NCBI GenBank assembly: GCA_032622095.1
Contig: CP136061.1
Location: 220,445,148-220,509,147, forward strand
Direction of reading: 5' to 3'
Source of the DNA: Siphonodentalium dalli
Taxonomy: Eukaryota > Mollusca > Scaphopoda > Gadilida > Siphonodentaliidae
DNA: 64,000 bases
Shown here: one piece after another, positions 1-12,059 of the stretch
How the letters are laid out: the number at the start of each line of letters is the position of its first letter
How positions within the stretch are numbered: the first letter of the stretch is position 1
Position numbers and translations under genes: made by a program
Notes under the pieces: generated by a model
The model's input: only the letters and a program-made list of their open reading frames with translations
Databases searched by the model: none
What the model was told of the DNA's origin: nothing

Positions 1-142
1 TGCTTAATGACACGTCCTCAATTATCACGTGCGAATTAATCAACTGTGACATGATAACACCAGTCTGCAGTCGTCACTTAGATACGCCCTCCACCCTTTG
101 ACTGATTGTTTGACAATTCTAAACCGCGATGAAGAAAAGACG

Positions 143-508
143 GATTCGTCATCTCAGGTTTAGCCTCGGTAAAGATGGTTTAGCTGGACCGCCGAATTAG
201 ATGGTTTAGTTGCCGGTTTAAGCTTATAAAACACAAAAACAATATCGATATTGACAAAAACTTATCCCCACACACTTTATATGTGTGAGTGCTTCTCGCT
301 TATAAATTTCCAATCAAAATATGGTCGCTGTCGTAATTATTGATTTTCGCAATCAATAAAACGAGGCTTTAAACCAGGTTTAAACCACAGATGACGAATG
401 CGTCACTTAGACCTGCGGCCGCGGGTTTAAACCACGGATTTTGCTGACTCACGGCGGTTTAAACCTAGAGGTTTACGTAGACCAGGTTTAAACCTGAGAT
501 GACGAATC
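143..508. mobile_element. MITE-like element with 20-bp terminal inverted repeats
   Basis: A perfect 20-bp inverted repeat, GATTCGTCATCTCAGGTTTA, occurs at 143-162 and, reverse-complemented, at 489-508. The interior contains further GGTTTAAACC-type palindromes (near 373-385, 424-435, 452-458, 483-493). It has no coding capacity and is about 366 bp, typical of a non-autonomous DNA element. I see no clear target-site duplication, so the superfamily is unknown. Confidence 0.6.
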
Positions 509-1125
509 GGGCCATCGTGTTATGTTGGAGTTGAACATGTGTATTTCTGCAAATAATTATGTCATGAAAGACACTTAATTTGTGTTAATCACGTGAATTG
601 TTTTTGTAATTTAATATTTGGATGAGTCGGACTTATATATGCCTTCGTGCATGTTGTCGGGCGCTTGTGCTATATTTGTTTGCAAGAAATCTATGCTTAC
701 AAACAAATGTAACGGACGAATCAGGTTCATTATTACTTTAGTGAATAGGGCTAAAGCACCAACTTTCCCCTTGATGTCGACGAAAAGTGCAATTTGCACT
801 CAAAGTAATTTAATATTACCAAACATATAAAAATGTGCCAACATAAAACGACTAACTTATTCTGTATAGAATCTATCGATCGGGATTAACTTTTTGTCGA
901 CTATGAACATGTCACCGACATACTTTTGGATCTAAAACCTCGGCAAAACACGCCGTTTGAATTTGGTTTTCTTGGCACCTTCTTGAATTTGAAGCCATGT
1001 AAATGCGTGATGGTGTGACACGTGGTTGTCTACACCATCTTTATGTGAAAACATAAGAAACCGGATACAACGATTGTGAATCTAACGAGGACATGTTGCT
1101 GTGAATGGACCGACAATTACAATTA
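509..1125. other. Unassigned AT-rich stretch
   Basis: I see no gene, RNA or repeat structure here. Short open frames on both strands around 611-830 overlap each other, have no recognisable motif and look accidental. Confidence 0.5.
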
Positions 1126-1560
1126 GGGCACTGTATACTCTTAATAACCAGGGTGCTACACACACTCTTAGAGCCCCAGATTCCCTGGAGTACCTACGTA
1201 GGTCCTATACTTGTCCCGAGTGGAGTATCAAAATGTTGGAACTATTGAGTACCCGGCTGGGTACTCTGGGGTACGAACTATCCAGGTACTATGGGGTACC
1301 TATCTAGATATTATGTGGTACCTCTCTAGGAACTCTGGAATATATGTCCGGGTACTCGGGTTAACAAATATACATGTACTATGTGGAGGACCTGCCCAGG
1401 TAGTCTGTAGTACCTGCCAGGGTACTCTGGGGTACCAAATATCCAGGTAATATGTGTAGAACCTGTCCATGTACTCTGGAGTACCTACCCATATACTCGA
1501 GATTACCTGGGCAGAGTACCCGTCAAGGTACCTAATTGGGATAGTATGCTTTTTCCCATG
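1126..1560. repeat. Degenerate GGTACTCTGG/GTACC minisatellite
   Basis: The block is built from diverged copies of a unit of about 30 bp (with a 60-bp higher period) around the words GGTACTCTGGGGTACC, 'ccaggta' and 'atgtggaggacct'. Words of the same kind recur around 8,920-9,085, next to the 3' end of the dead retrotransposon. Open frames at 1,101-1,450 are translations of this repeat. Confidence 0.75.
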
Positions 1561-1587
1561 TCAGAGAAGCCTTGGAATTTATGTATT

Positions 1588-1747
1588 GAACCTCGAATTA
1601 AGTACAAAACCCCGATAGAAGTTCTTCCGAGATCATGTGATCAGTTCCCTGGACTCCATTACATAGTGTAAGATGAAATACTCCACATTATATTACTTTT
1701 ATTAGTAAAGAACCTCGAGGGTGGGTTTGTACTTAATTCGAGGTTTA
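1588..1747. mobile_element. Short inverted-repeat element (MITE-like)
   Basis: Inverted arms 'acctcgaattaagtacaaa' at about 1,590-1,613 and its reverse complement at 1,723-1,747 (one indel) flank about 110 bp that includes a smaller AT-rich palindrome. It is non-coding, and no target duplication was identified. Confidence 0.55.
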
Positions 1748-1749
1748 GA

Positions 1750-2343
1750 TTTCAGGATTTCCCGGTACTGTTCCCTGCACGTGCAGTAAAATTTGTGTGA
1801 ATGTCAGAATGTCAAAATTTCTTAATGTGTGTAACTAAAGTAAACATAAATCAGACAACTTAAACAGGTATGGGTGAACCATATATCGATTCATAATAGC
1901 CAGATGTGTCTAAAATAGAACGATCGGTCTTTCACAGCCAGCATGCATCTGTGATAATGGGGAGTCACTCTTAACTGTTGTGTAGTTATATTTAAAACAA
2001 TACTTAAACCAAGGGGCATGTAACGTGCTCCACTGCCCCCTTTCCATTGCCCCTATACGCTGACTATATATGCGTCCTTTGTATAATACAATCAACTTAA
2101 AGCAGGCGCGTATATAGAGCCGGCCTATATGGGCAGTGCAGTGCAAAATTAATTCTGATTTCTTTTACAAGACACGTAACAATCATTTACTGAGAATATT
2201 AAAAATTAAACATACACAAATCCTCAAACAAACATAATTTCGATAGTCAAGAAAATTAGAGTTCCTCTCATACAACAGTGAGCACTGTGCCAGGAAGACC
2301 GATTGGTCTAGTTTAGCCCGATCGGGCTATTACAGAATGACTT
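1750..2343. other. Unassigned stretch
   Basis: No gene or RNA is recognised. There is only a short imperfect palindrome 'gaccgattggtc...cccgatcgggct' near 2,297-2,330. Confidence 0.45.
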
Positions 2344-2344
2344 A

Positions 2345-2364
2345 GATAGATAGATAGATAGATT
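2345..2364. repeat. (GATA)5 microsatellite
   Basis: Five uninterrupted GATA units. Such tracts often mark the 3' tail of a non-LTR element or SINE, but no body is recognisable on either side. Confidence 0.9.
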
Positions 2365-3476
2365 TATTTCTACAATAAACATAACATTATACAACTTATG
2401 GTTCACTTATGTTAACCCTTTAAACTAGTCAGACAATCCGATCATCCCCAGTCAGTTCACCACATTTTCACATGACCAAATGGGATTCGGAAGACCATCC
2501 TAGGCCGCCATGTTTTTTTCTTCACTGAAATATAAGCTGTAAATTTTACAGTAAAACACCGACAGCAGAGTTACCACCAGTAATGTATACCGTGAAATAA
2601 ACAGTACACTTTATATTTTCCTTCACCGTAGCACAGGGACGTGTCGTTAAAACGAGTATATATACATTTAAAATATATAATTTAAAGCGAGTGAAACCGA
2701 GCGTGCCACTTTAACAAGACAGTCAATGACTGTGGGGTCGCTCACCAGACTGCAAAGACTGGGACTCTGGAGACCAAAACAGTCAGCACTTTTCATAAAG
2801 TAGATTTAAACAGGATATGTGGCTAGAGAGACTTCAAGTGTGTAGATTGGTGAAAATCCACCTTGAAATTGCCAACTGTACACTACTGATCACCCCCTAC
2901 CCCAGCTCAACAAGTCCCCTCCTGACCGGGCTCCAGACTCCCAAGTCTTAGGTTGGAATTTCACAACCGACACATCAAACTTTCTCAATTGTTGGAAATT
3001 TCCAATCTCACAAGCGCCTTTTTCTAAAACCATTTAGACATGTTTGAAGCCCAATTATCCATGGACCCAAAACACAATACATGTATGTCAGACCAGTCAG
3101 TCAGGTGGTTCCAAGGTAGATGTTTTAATGATTTGTTATTTCAATGATTTTATTAGACACAAAAGTGTTAACTCCCCATAGCCTGCCATTTCTTGACAGG
3201 TTGACCTCATTTGAACAAATCTGAATCCCAGTCACTAAAGGATCCTCCTGATTCCTCCATACTATATGTAAGCTAAATAGTCCAAACTCTCTTGAGAAGA
3301 CATTTTAAGAATTACTATAGAGACATATAGTTATGTCCGTGGTACCACCCTATTTCACCTGGTGACCCCATCTGAATAAATTTGAATCCCAGACACCAAA
3401 GAACCCTTCATACATATCATAAATATCAGTAAAATAGACCTGATGGTCCTTGTGAAGGAAGCATATTAAGAGGGAA

Positions 3477-4137
3477 ATTTTATCTTCTGCAAATTAGGGG
3501 ATATAGAAACTTCCTAGAAGGGAAATTTAACTAACAACAATGTAAATTTGATACTATAGATACTTCCCAGAAGACGAGGCCTAAGCAGAATGAGGTCTCC
3601 AGATGGTGAATTTGGTGATGCTAGCCCGCTGTGTGGGATAGCATCACTAAAAGCATGTCTGTTCCTACATTGTGCATGTCTGGCCTCAATCAACACAATG
3701 TATTATACAATCAAGCCTTGAAATAGTGTGATAGTGTGTCTGTCATTTGCAGAATGAGGTCCTCAGAGGGTGAATTTAGTGACGCTATCCCGCACAGCGG
3801 GCTATCATCACTAAATTCACCCTCTGTGAACCTCATTCTGCCAAGGCCCCCAACTGCTATGGCAGACCTAGGATAAGATTGAAGTTCCCCAGTTGAAGTT
3901 GGTGATGTTCACCCATTGGGCACCTCAATTATGAATTTATCTTCTGCAAATTAGGGGATATAGAAACATCCTAGAAGGGAAATGTAACTAACAACAATGT
4001 TAATTTGATACTATAGATACTTCCCAGAAGATGAGGCCTAAGCAGAATGAGGTCTCCAGAGGGTGAATTTGGTGATGCTAGGCCGCTGTGTGGGATGGCA
4101 TCACTAAATTCACCCTCTGTGGACTTCATTCTGCAAA
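3477..4137. repeat. Tandemly duplicated hairpin block
   Basis: The sequence starting 'cttctgcaaattaggggata' occurs at about 3,483 and again at about 3,940, with the same following 170 bp, so the block is a direct duplication. Each copy ends in a hairpin: gcagaatgaggt at 3,572-3,660 (right half incomplete) and 4,043-4,134, with a further near-perfect 93-bp hairpin at 3,749-3,841. The three hairpins are diverged versions of one palindrome. Confidence 0.75.
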
Positions 4138-4616
4138 TGACATTAGTCCTGATATGAACAATACATGATAGATTGGGAATTAATGACTTCTAGCAGATCT
4201 GCAAGGAATGTTTATAAACATATCAAGATTGACATGATTGTGTAGGCATACCCAGCATATATACAGTTACAGCCAAAGTAAATGCTTCTTATTAATGATT
4301 CTGTCAAAAATTTGAGTAAATTTTATTTTTGGGACCAGGCGAGGGTGGCAGAAGCAGTGCACTTGAGTGAAGGGCCAGGGGCCACAACCTTCAGAAATGT
4401 AATGGCATTAGCTGTTCAATTTTCAAAAAATGTTAAACAATATATATATATAATTGACCATGGAGTTAAATACAATTTGTTTTTTATTTTATTTTTTTAT
4501 TTTAATTAAAAAAACAATTCCACAGTTTTTTTAAATATCCTTTTATTTTTTAATATATCATTTCTTTTCTATTCTTTTCTTTTTTGGTTAAAGAGTTTAA
4601 TCTGAATTTTTTTTTT

Positions 4617-5155
4617 TAGTTATGTCCCTGGCCCCACCCATATTTGACCCAGTGACCTCATTTGAACAAATCTTAACCCCAGTCAACCAAGGATCCTTCA
4701 TACCAAATATGAACCCATTTGGCCTAATGGTGTTTGAGAAGAAGATGTTTAAAATAATTACTATGGAGGGAAAGAGTTATGGCCCTTGTTTCTCAACTAT
4801 TCAACCTGGTGACCTCATTTGAACAAATCTGAATGTGAGTCACCTAGGGAACATCCACACCAAATATGAACCCATTCGGCCTTATAGTTCTGGAAAAAAA
4901 GTCGTTCTAAGAATTACTATGAAGGAATAGAGTTGTGGCCCTGCTTTCTCAAATAATTGACCTGATGACCTCATTTGAACAAATCTGAATGTGATTCACC
5001 TAGGGAACATCCACACCAAATATGAACCCGTTCCGTCTTACAGTTTTGGCGGAGAAGATGATTCTTGACAGACGGACAGACGGACGGACGACGGACGAGG
5101 AGTGATGACTATAGCTCCACCGGAGACTTCGTCTCAGGTGAGCTAAAAACAGCTT
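4617..5155 (+). repeat. Diverged tandem paragraphs ending in GACGGACGG / ctcaggtgagctaa
   Basis: Three consecutive copies (from about 4,617, 4,770 and 4,925) of a unit of about 155-180 bp: 'gttatggccc', then 'tgacctcatttgaacaaa', then 'caccaaatatgaaccc', then 'aattactatg'. The last runs into a GACGGACGG run (5,070-5,097) and 'ctcaggtgagctaaaa'. Two older copies lie at about 3,200-3,470. I recall this composition as a very abundant dispersed repeat in bivalve genomes; this recollection is unverified. Short frames across it are not genes. Confidence 0.75.
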
Positions 5156-5406
5156 CGCTATACACAAATACCTATCTCGTTTTAACGACACGCCCCTTTG
5201 CACCATAGATTTAAATGTTATACTGCAAATTTTACAGTAGACTGTATTGCCATATATCGCAGTATACCATAGATTTAACAGGTAAACCACAAAAGTTATG
5301 TTGAACCGACACCGAATGTGAGTGCTCTCGCTGATATTTGAACCACATTTCCATAAATAAAATGATGAGTGTAGGCCACGTGGTGTTAAGGACCAATGCT
5401 CGGTAC

Positions 5407-5500
5407 TAAGAGCTGTAACGATTCATCACGAATTCAATGTCGCGATACACTAACAAACGATACACGTATCGTATCGGTTCATATGTATCGCGATACAGGA
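5407..5500. repeat. Cluster of CGATAC/GTATCG palindromic words
   Basis: The words cgatac, acgtatcg, gtatcg and gtatcgcgatac are packed between 5,450 and 5,497 after 'aacgattcatcacgaattc'. This resembles the end of a DNA element with an imperfect inverted counterpart near 5,740-5,765. I am not sure it is a discrete element. Confidence 0.3.
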
Positions 5501-5820
5501 AATCATAACATTTCTGAAGATGGGCATGTGCATATGAGGAACACATGCAATGTTCTCTCGTGTATGCATGTACATGTTTATTGTGTGTATTTGACCCAAC
5601 AAGATAACTATTCAACTGCATTTTAGTTTGACATTAACTCCATCTCCAATTACAAACCTGTTGGTTCTGATAATTCACGTCGTATTTATTGGAGAACACT
5701 AATTTAGTGTAAAGTGACATGTATTGCATCGCTGAGCATGTATCATGATTCGTATCCTATCGTGACCAAGTATACCGCTACATATATAATGCTCGATGTA
5801 GTAAAATCATGATTCGGCTT

Positions 5821-5851
5821 CATAATTCTCCGAACCGTTCGGAGAATTATG
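5821..5851. repeat. Perfect 31-bp hairpin
   Basis: Two 15-bp perfect arms (CATAATTCTCCGAAC and its reverse complement) surround one central base. No gene lies next to it for which it could be a terminator or regulatory stem. Confidence 0.8.
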
Positions 5852-8800
5852 TAGTACCGGTAAGTTTCCATTTTTTTCGGAAACAAGACTTGGTAAAATT
5901 CGCAATTGATCGACAATAAAATATTTGAAATAACACATGCAATTGTACATTGGTGTAAATTGAGGTTTATACACATAATTAAAAAGCTCAATAAAATATG
6001 ACAATTATGCAGGTTGGTAATCTGGGTATTTGATCTTTGTTGAATACTGCTTGCTTCATTCAATACTTCAAATTGAGGCATGCATGCAGTACAGTCATTG
6101 ACATATGTACATGTATAGTAGTATATGCCCACATACATACATGTATATAGCTGAATGATTGAACATGTGTTTATAAGAGGTAAATTAAAACACAGATGAA
6201 ATTTTGATGCATGATTGAATGAACACAGACCAACTAACTGTATCTTAACATGATTACTTCAAGCGAGCTTTTCAATTACAAGTAATTCTAATATCGACCA
6301 ATCGAAATCTCATTTTAAGACACAAAGGAACAAAACTTATCAATCAAAGTTATGTAAGAGTAAAACATTTGAATTGGCATACTTATTTTGGTGTGAAATT
6401 GACCAGTCACAGTTAGCGGAAAAATTCAAAGTAAGACATCAAATTTGGGTAAACTTGCCACCGGAACGAAGAGATAGACGTCTAAACCAAATTCTACAAT
6501 TCGTATCAGCTCCTTCGACTATTTTGCTATCAAACCGAGAAGACACTACAAACCGAGAACAAGCTTAATTATCAAACCGAGAAGACACTACAAACCGAGA
6601 TCAAGCTTAATTAACAATATGTCGGTTAAATGCATAAAAGTAAACATTTGAATGAAAATATTGATGTCTACTGTATATATTTCAAATAAAACACTATATT
6701 TAATGTATATAAGGCATTTTAAACCTTGTTCTCGGTTGTTCTCAGTTGTTCTCGGTAAATAGTGTGACCCGTGACAGGCGTGAAAGTTTCCAGTCACTCA
6801 CATTTGCACTTCATGTCCTGATTCATGCTAGTTGGTGCATATCACATGCGTATACATGTACATGGATAATACCACTATCAGTCACATATCAGTCACATAT
6901 AGTTGGATTGAAACATTCAAGAAAGTAATAGCAAACTCCGTAATAATTGGTCGGTGAGTGGACGACAAGGTTCTCGATTCTCATAGTCACACATTTTTCG
7001 ATAACAACATGATGCATTAGTCCATGTATACAGTTGTGCTCTAATTAATCGACCCTCATTAACGAGTGTTACTACCATTATACCGCGGCCGACCCTGTTA
7101 CTACCTCGCGTTTGCAGTTAGACCGCATTTTTCATGCAATGTCGGTCAGTGCAACTTGTTTTGGTGTGAAATTGACCAGTCACAGTGACAGGCGTGAAAG
7201 TCACCAGTGAAACCGTAAACAATTTATGAATTGAAATATTGTATTGTGTTGAGTTAACTCGGCCTTCGAAATTAGCTACGGCAAAAGGCGATGCATTAGA
7301 AAAAGCCGTCATATCCAATATAGAACGTATGGTCATTGGAATACTAATCGGCCATTTCCCAATGGCACTTTTGACGCGCGCCGAAAGCGACAAAAAATGC
7401 AACATTAGTTGTGCACCGAGAGCCACATAATGTCGATTATTTTTGTCGCTCGTGTCACTTGCGGCGACACCAAACAATGTGTGACATTTCGCACGTTTGG
7501 CGCACGCGGAAAGCGACAAAACATGTGTAATTTAGTCGCTTTCAGCACGCAACTAATTTCGTACATTTTGTCGCTTCCGACGCCTTCGGCGAGCGCCATT
7601 AGACTAAGACATAATAATGTCATGCAATTCTAAAGCAATGCCGTAGAAGAAAAATGTCAATTTCAACGGCTGGATAACTTGAAAATAAAAATACCCCTGA
7701 TGGTTTTAATATGGTATTTATCAATTGAAAACTTGGTGATCGAAAATGGCGCCAAACGTCGAACGTTCATATTTGGTTTGTGGGAAAAAAATGAAGGCGA
7801 TGCATGGCGCTCACGAAAAAATGAACTGGGTGAATAGCAGTCATGAATGAAAAAAATTAATATGGTGTACGGCGGTCGCAAAATATTAACACAGCGCTAA
7901 TTTACTTTGTGACTGCGGTTAAAAAAATATATTACTAGTACTGAAGTAAGATTACCGATTATACCAGATACCAATTAACTGCTCACCATCGCGGTAATAC
8001 AACTTGACTGTAGTTGAATGGTGGTACAACCGCGGGCACTTAAGGCCTACATCCTTGCAAGCAGCCCATACATATATCACAACACTATCACTCAGTAGGT
8101 CTATCAGTTCGTCGCAGAATCCGTAAAAACATCCAAACGGCAGACACTGGACGATGATCTTGCGACTGGTTCTAAACGCATAGCCACAAACATTGTTCGT
8201 TGAAAATAGATAAATATCATACATCATGATGCGTGACTTTCTACGTTGTTGATATTGTCCCGTACTATACACTAGTGGTTGACATCAAAAGCTCTTGTGA
8301 ATTATGCTGTTGCGTTTATACTCATGTGTAACTTAATAAACAGTCACAACACTTTCACTGCCAAGTGTAAACAGTCTTGGCTAGGAACACAGTGGAACAG
8401 TCGAATCAACAGTTTGAAAATGTAAACATCGGCCGGTTTTCGTAGATTAACATCTTGTCCAGTTCATATGCAGACCTAAATCAGACAATGTTGACATTAT
8501 CCCAGAAATTCTACAGTACAAGAAGTAACTATTTGATCCTATTCCGTCCATATTGTCCAAAGCAAAATTATTTATCATTTTACGGCTTCGTGAGTTCTGA
8601 ATACCACCAAGTCATAGATTTTTGGACCACATTAAAAGTGTACATGTACGGCGAGCCCGAAGTCAGCTCCAAATAAAAGGTGTAAGCGGGATGTTAAGTC
8701 GTGTTTGCTCCGTGGTTATACGGTACTGTAAAACGATAAATGATGCCTATTCGATGCGACTATTTTATTCACTTCAATTTGATAATTTTCGTGCACCAAA

Positions 8801-9085
8801 TGTTCGACAGACGCCTGGGGGCAACGAGCTGGTACTATGTTGTAACCTAATATATAGGTTCTATATCCATATAATACCACTGGCAATCATGAAAGTTACA
8901 ATAGTTAGGCACCGTAGGGCTAATATGTACTCTGGAGGACCTATATGGATTGTTTTTATCTAAGAGTGTACTACCAACATTTGATGATACACGAATCCGC
9001 GTCCCGTAGGGAGTACCAACATACTGGTACTCTGAGCATCAACCACTTATAGGTATTACAAGTTTGGTAGCACATACTACCAAGT
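5852..9085. other. Largely unassigned stretch
   Basis: Apart from the 42-bp duplication, a direct repeat 'ggtgtgaaattgaccagtca' (6,392 and 7,162) with nearby 'gacaggcgtgaaagt' words (6,774; 7,189), and minisatellite-like GTACT words after 8,920, I find nothing. Open frames of 60-133 codons on both strands overlap one another and carry no motif. Confidence 0.45.
6531..6614 (+). repeat. 42-bp tandem duplication
   Basis: Two copies of a 42-bp unit beginning 'caaaccgagaagacac' sit head to tail at 6,531-6,572 and 6,573-6,614, with one base difference (gaac versus gatc). Confidence 0.85.
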
Positions 9086-9101
9086 ACTTTTTAAACATAT
9101 T

Positions 9102-12050
9102 TTATTTGTATATCGAATAATACAAAAGGGATTGGGACAAAGTAGCGGGGAAGAATGATTTTTTTAAATGCTCGGTGTTACAGAAGTAAGAATAGAATTT
9201 TCCCGGTTTTCTCAAGTTATATCCAGAGACTTCAGATGATCTAGGTGTTAAAAGATTTTGTAGGTATTCGGGGGCATCGTCATTTACTATTTTATACATT
9301 GCTTGTAGTTTATGGATCTCTCTTCTCTTGCTCAGTGTTGGCCAGCCAACTTCATTTAGGAGGTTTATATTGGACACTGATCGTGTGAGGCCACTAACTG
9401 TTCGGGCGGCATCGCAATGTAATCGGTCGAGCTTCTCGGTTAGGTATTTGGGGGCACAATCCCAGACTACATCGGAGTAATCAATTAGTGGTAGGATAAA
9501 AGTTTTATAAATGCTTTCAAGCGATCTTCGGTCAAGCTGATACTTAAATCTTCGGAGCTGCGCTAAGCGTGAGGCTATTCTGTGTTTTATACCATTTAGG
9601 TGATTATTCCATTTTAAGTTAGCTTGGAGTTCCAGACCGAGGTGTTTATGTGTTTCAACAAATGAGATTTGATCCTGTTTAAAGGTTAAGTCGGGGGCTT
9701 CCCCAGAAGTCCACGTTAGTGCATACGACATACTAATTGTTTTAGAAGGATTAAAGTTTACTAACCAGTTTTCAGAACATTGTGCTATGATTTGGAGGTC
9801 ACTATTCATGACGCGGCCTAATTCATTTATGTCATAGTGACTATCTGTTAGACATGTGTCGTCGGCGTACATTATCGTAAAAGAAAGTCTGTTGTCTGGT
9901 AAATCGTTGATATAGACAAGGAAGAGGAAGGGTCCTAAGATTTAGCCCTGCGGTACACCAGCTGGGATGATCTCGTATTCAGAAAAGGTGTTATTTACTA
10001 AAACTCTTTGTTGCCGTTTATGAAGGTAGTCCTCTATCTCAATGTTCTCCCGCGAACTCCATAATTATATAGCTTATGTAACAGTCCCCTGTGCCAAACT
10101 CTCTCGAAGGCTTTGGAAATATCACAGAAAACAGAGCATGTATATAGTCCTTTGTCGAGAGATTGACATAGGTGATTGTAGAGGTCTATCAGTTGGTGAG
10201 ATGTGCTGCGAGATGAAACCCGATTGGTTGGAAGTAATTTATTGTCGTCAAAGAACGGACTTATTTGTTTTAGTACAAGTTTTTCAAACGCTTTCCCAAG
10301 ACAATGAAGCAGGGAGATAGGTCGATAGTTTTTTGTGTCGGCTGGGTCATCTTTTTTGAAAATTGGGACAACGTTAGCCTTTTTCCAGGTAGATGGAAAC
10401 TTTGCGTTGTTGAAGGATTTATTGAAAATTATTGACAGAGGATATGCTATTGATTGAGCTGTTGAATTTATCATTTTCGCACTTATTCCATCATGTCCAT
10501 GGGCTTTATTCAGTTTGAGCGATGTTAATACAGAAATTATCTCATCCTGCGTAAATTCCAATTCCGTTAGTTCTTTTTCACAACGCGATTTGAATGATGG
10601 TAATTTATGGGATGAATCGTTAATCGAATAATTGGGAATGAAACTTTTATTCAGCAGGTTGGCCTTGTCCAGATCGTCTGTTACGTAGAGTTTTCCGTTT
10701 ATATCAATCGTGTTGCTCGTGTTGGGGAAAGAGCTTGGAGTAGATAGGGGCGGGATACAATTTGTTTTCTTTTTACATAGCAAGAAATTTATTAATTGCC
10801 AAAAATCGCGGGGGATGATGAGTCTTTAACCCGATTTCCCAGTTTCTCTTCAAATTTTGCTTTTGCGAACTTTTTCATGCTATTAATTTTGTTTCTGGTA
10901 TTCTTATACTGTTGCCACGTATCAGGGCGATTGTTTTTTAGCGCTTTGTTTCGTAATTTTTCTCTTTTGCGGATTTCTTTTCTAATGTCGGAATTAAACT
11001 AAATTTTGTCTTTTGGGCGTATTGTCACTTTTGACTGTGGGATTGTTTGATTCATGATGGAGAGAAATGTCTCCTGAAATTTGTTAACTATAGTATCTAT
11101 GTCGGGTGCAGATAGGAGATCATCCCAGTTTGTGTTACTAAGCAGGCTATTTGCTCTTTCAAAATTTGCTCTAGTATAATTCCAACCGTTCTCTGGAAAG
11201 AGGTGGTGGGGGAGTAATCGTATTCTAATGTTACACAAACACCACGGTGGTCTGAGACTCCTGGATTAATGACGTCGGTGTCAAGAACGCGGAAGGTATT
11301 GCTGATTACAATTGGATCAAGAAGTGTGCTCGATGTATTTGTGATCCTAGTAGGGGCTGTTATCACATTTTTAATACTATAAAAATCCTATCTATAGGAG
11401 GTTAGAATTAAAGTCACCTGTAATGATAACATTTTTGGTCATTTCTAGAGCGTCCGCTATTGAGTTACCAAGGTACTCCCAATAGTTTGGATTACAGTAT
11501 TGTTCTGATCTATAGGACATTCCTAATATAAGAGAATGTGAGTTTTCTTCGAGAAAATATCAAACCATAATATCGAGGAATCGAATTCTAAATCGTGTCT
11601 TCGTCTATGGACAATGTGATTTGCAAACATTACGCATATTCCCCCTCATTTGGAACCACGGTCCTTGCGGACAGATGGGTAGTAGCCAGGAATAATTAAT
11701 TTATCGGATGGATATGAAGGGTCAAGATGGGTCTCACTAAAACACAGGATGTCATACTCGTCAATGATATCAACTATCTTTTCGAGCTTATTGCGAATAC
11801 TTCGGATATTGTAATGAAATATAGAGATTGAATGACTCTTTACAGGTAAGGTATTAGGGCCTGGGTTCTTTTCAATGTTGCCGGATAACATAAGGATTAG
11901 ACAGATCAGAATCAAACATATCTTCAGATTGAATATTCGGAAGTTGCATTTTAAGGGTCCAACATTTTTTGCCGCCTGAGATTTTTTAGTTTTCTTCCTC
12001 AAGTCGAAGACTCCAATCGCTGCCCTATACTGCTGTGTCGAACAAGTCAT
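9102..12050 (-). pseudogene. Non-LTR retrotransposon polyprotein (2A-like leader, APE endonuclease, RT), inactivated
   Basis: The minus-strand start at 12,050 opens a frame with 'AAIGVFDLRK', a hydrophobic stretch (residues 44-55), SGNIEKNPGP (56-65), then the endonuclease start (HYNIRSIRNK, CFSETHLD). The frame is lost after about 134 codons. Later pieces in shifted frames carry the endonuclease end (11,097-11,366, 'VSDH'), the linker (10,999-11,238), the RT N-terminal part (10,034-10,783, 'NYRPISLL', 'DISKAFERVWH') and the RT C-terminal part (9,102-9,872, 'YADD' at its start). Breaks seen: frameshift near 11,195; TAG at 10,999-11,001 where the intact copy has Trp; frameshift near 10,040; TAA at 9,942-9,944 inside the GVPQG motif. 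The last 140 or so residues, including the C-terminal CCHC knuckle, are absent, and the frame runs straight into the polyadenylation signal. Confidence 0.9.
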
Positions 12051-12059
12051 AACAGTGTT

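Larger units (their letters stand above)
2535..5242. mobile_element. Composite element with inverted ends and internal palindromes
   Basis: Near-perfect 22-bp inverted repeats (core GTGTCGTTAAAACGAG) lie at 2,635-2,656 and 5,176-5,197. A second, outer matching pair (CTGTAAATTTTACAG-like) lies at about 2,535-2,558 and 5,217-5,242. The interior holds a duplicated hairpin block (3,477-4,137) and diverged tandem paragraphs (3,200-3,470 and 4,617-5,155). No transposase frame is visible, so if mobile it is non-autonomous. The boundaries are inferred from symmetry only. Confidence 0.5.

Noticed and set aside
7118-7519. 133-codon minus frame overlapping a 63-codon plus frame
   Set aside because: Mutually overlapping frames with no domain; nothing supports a gene.
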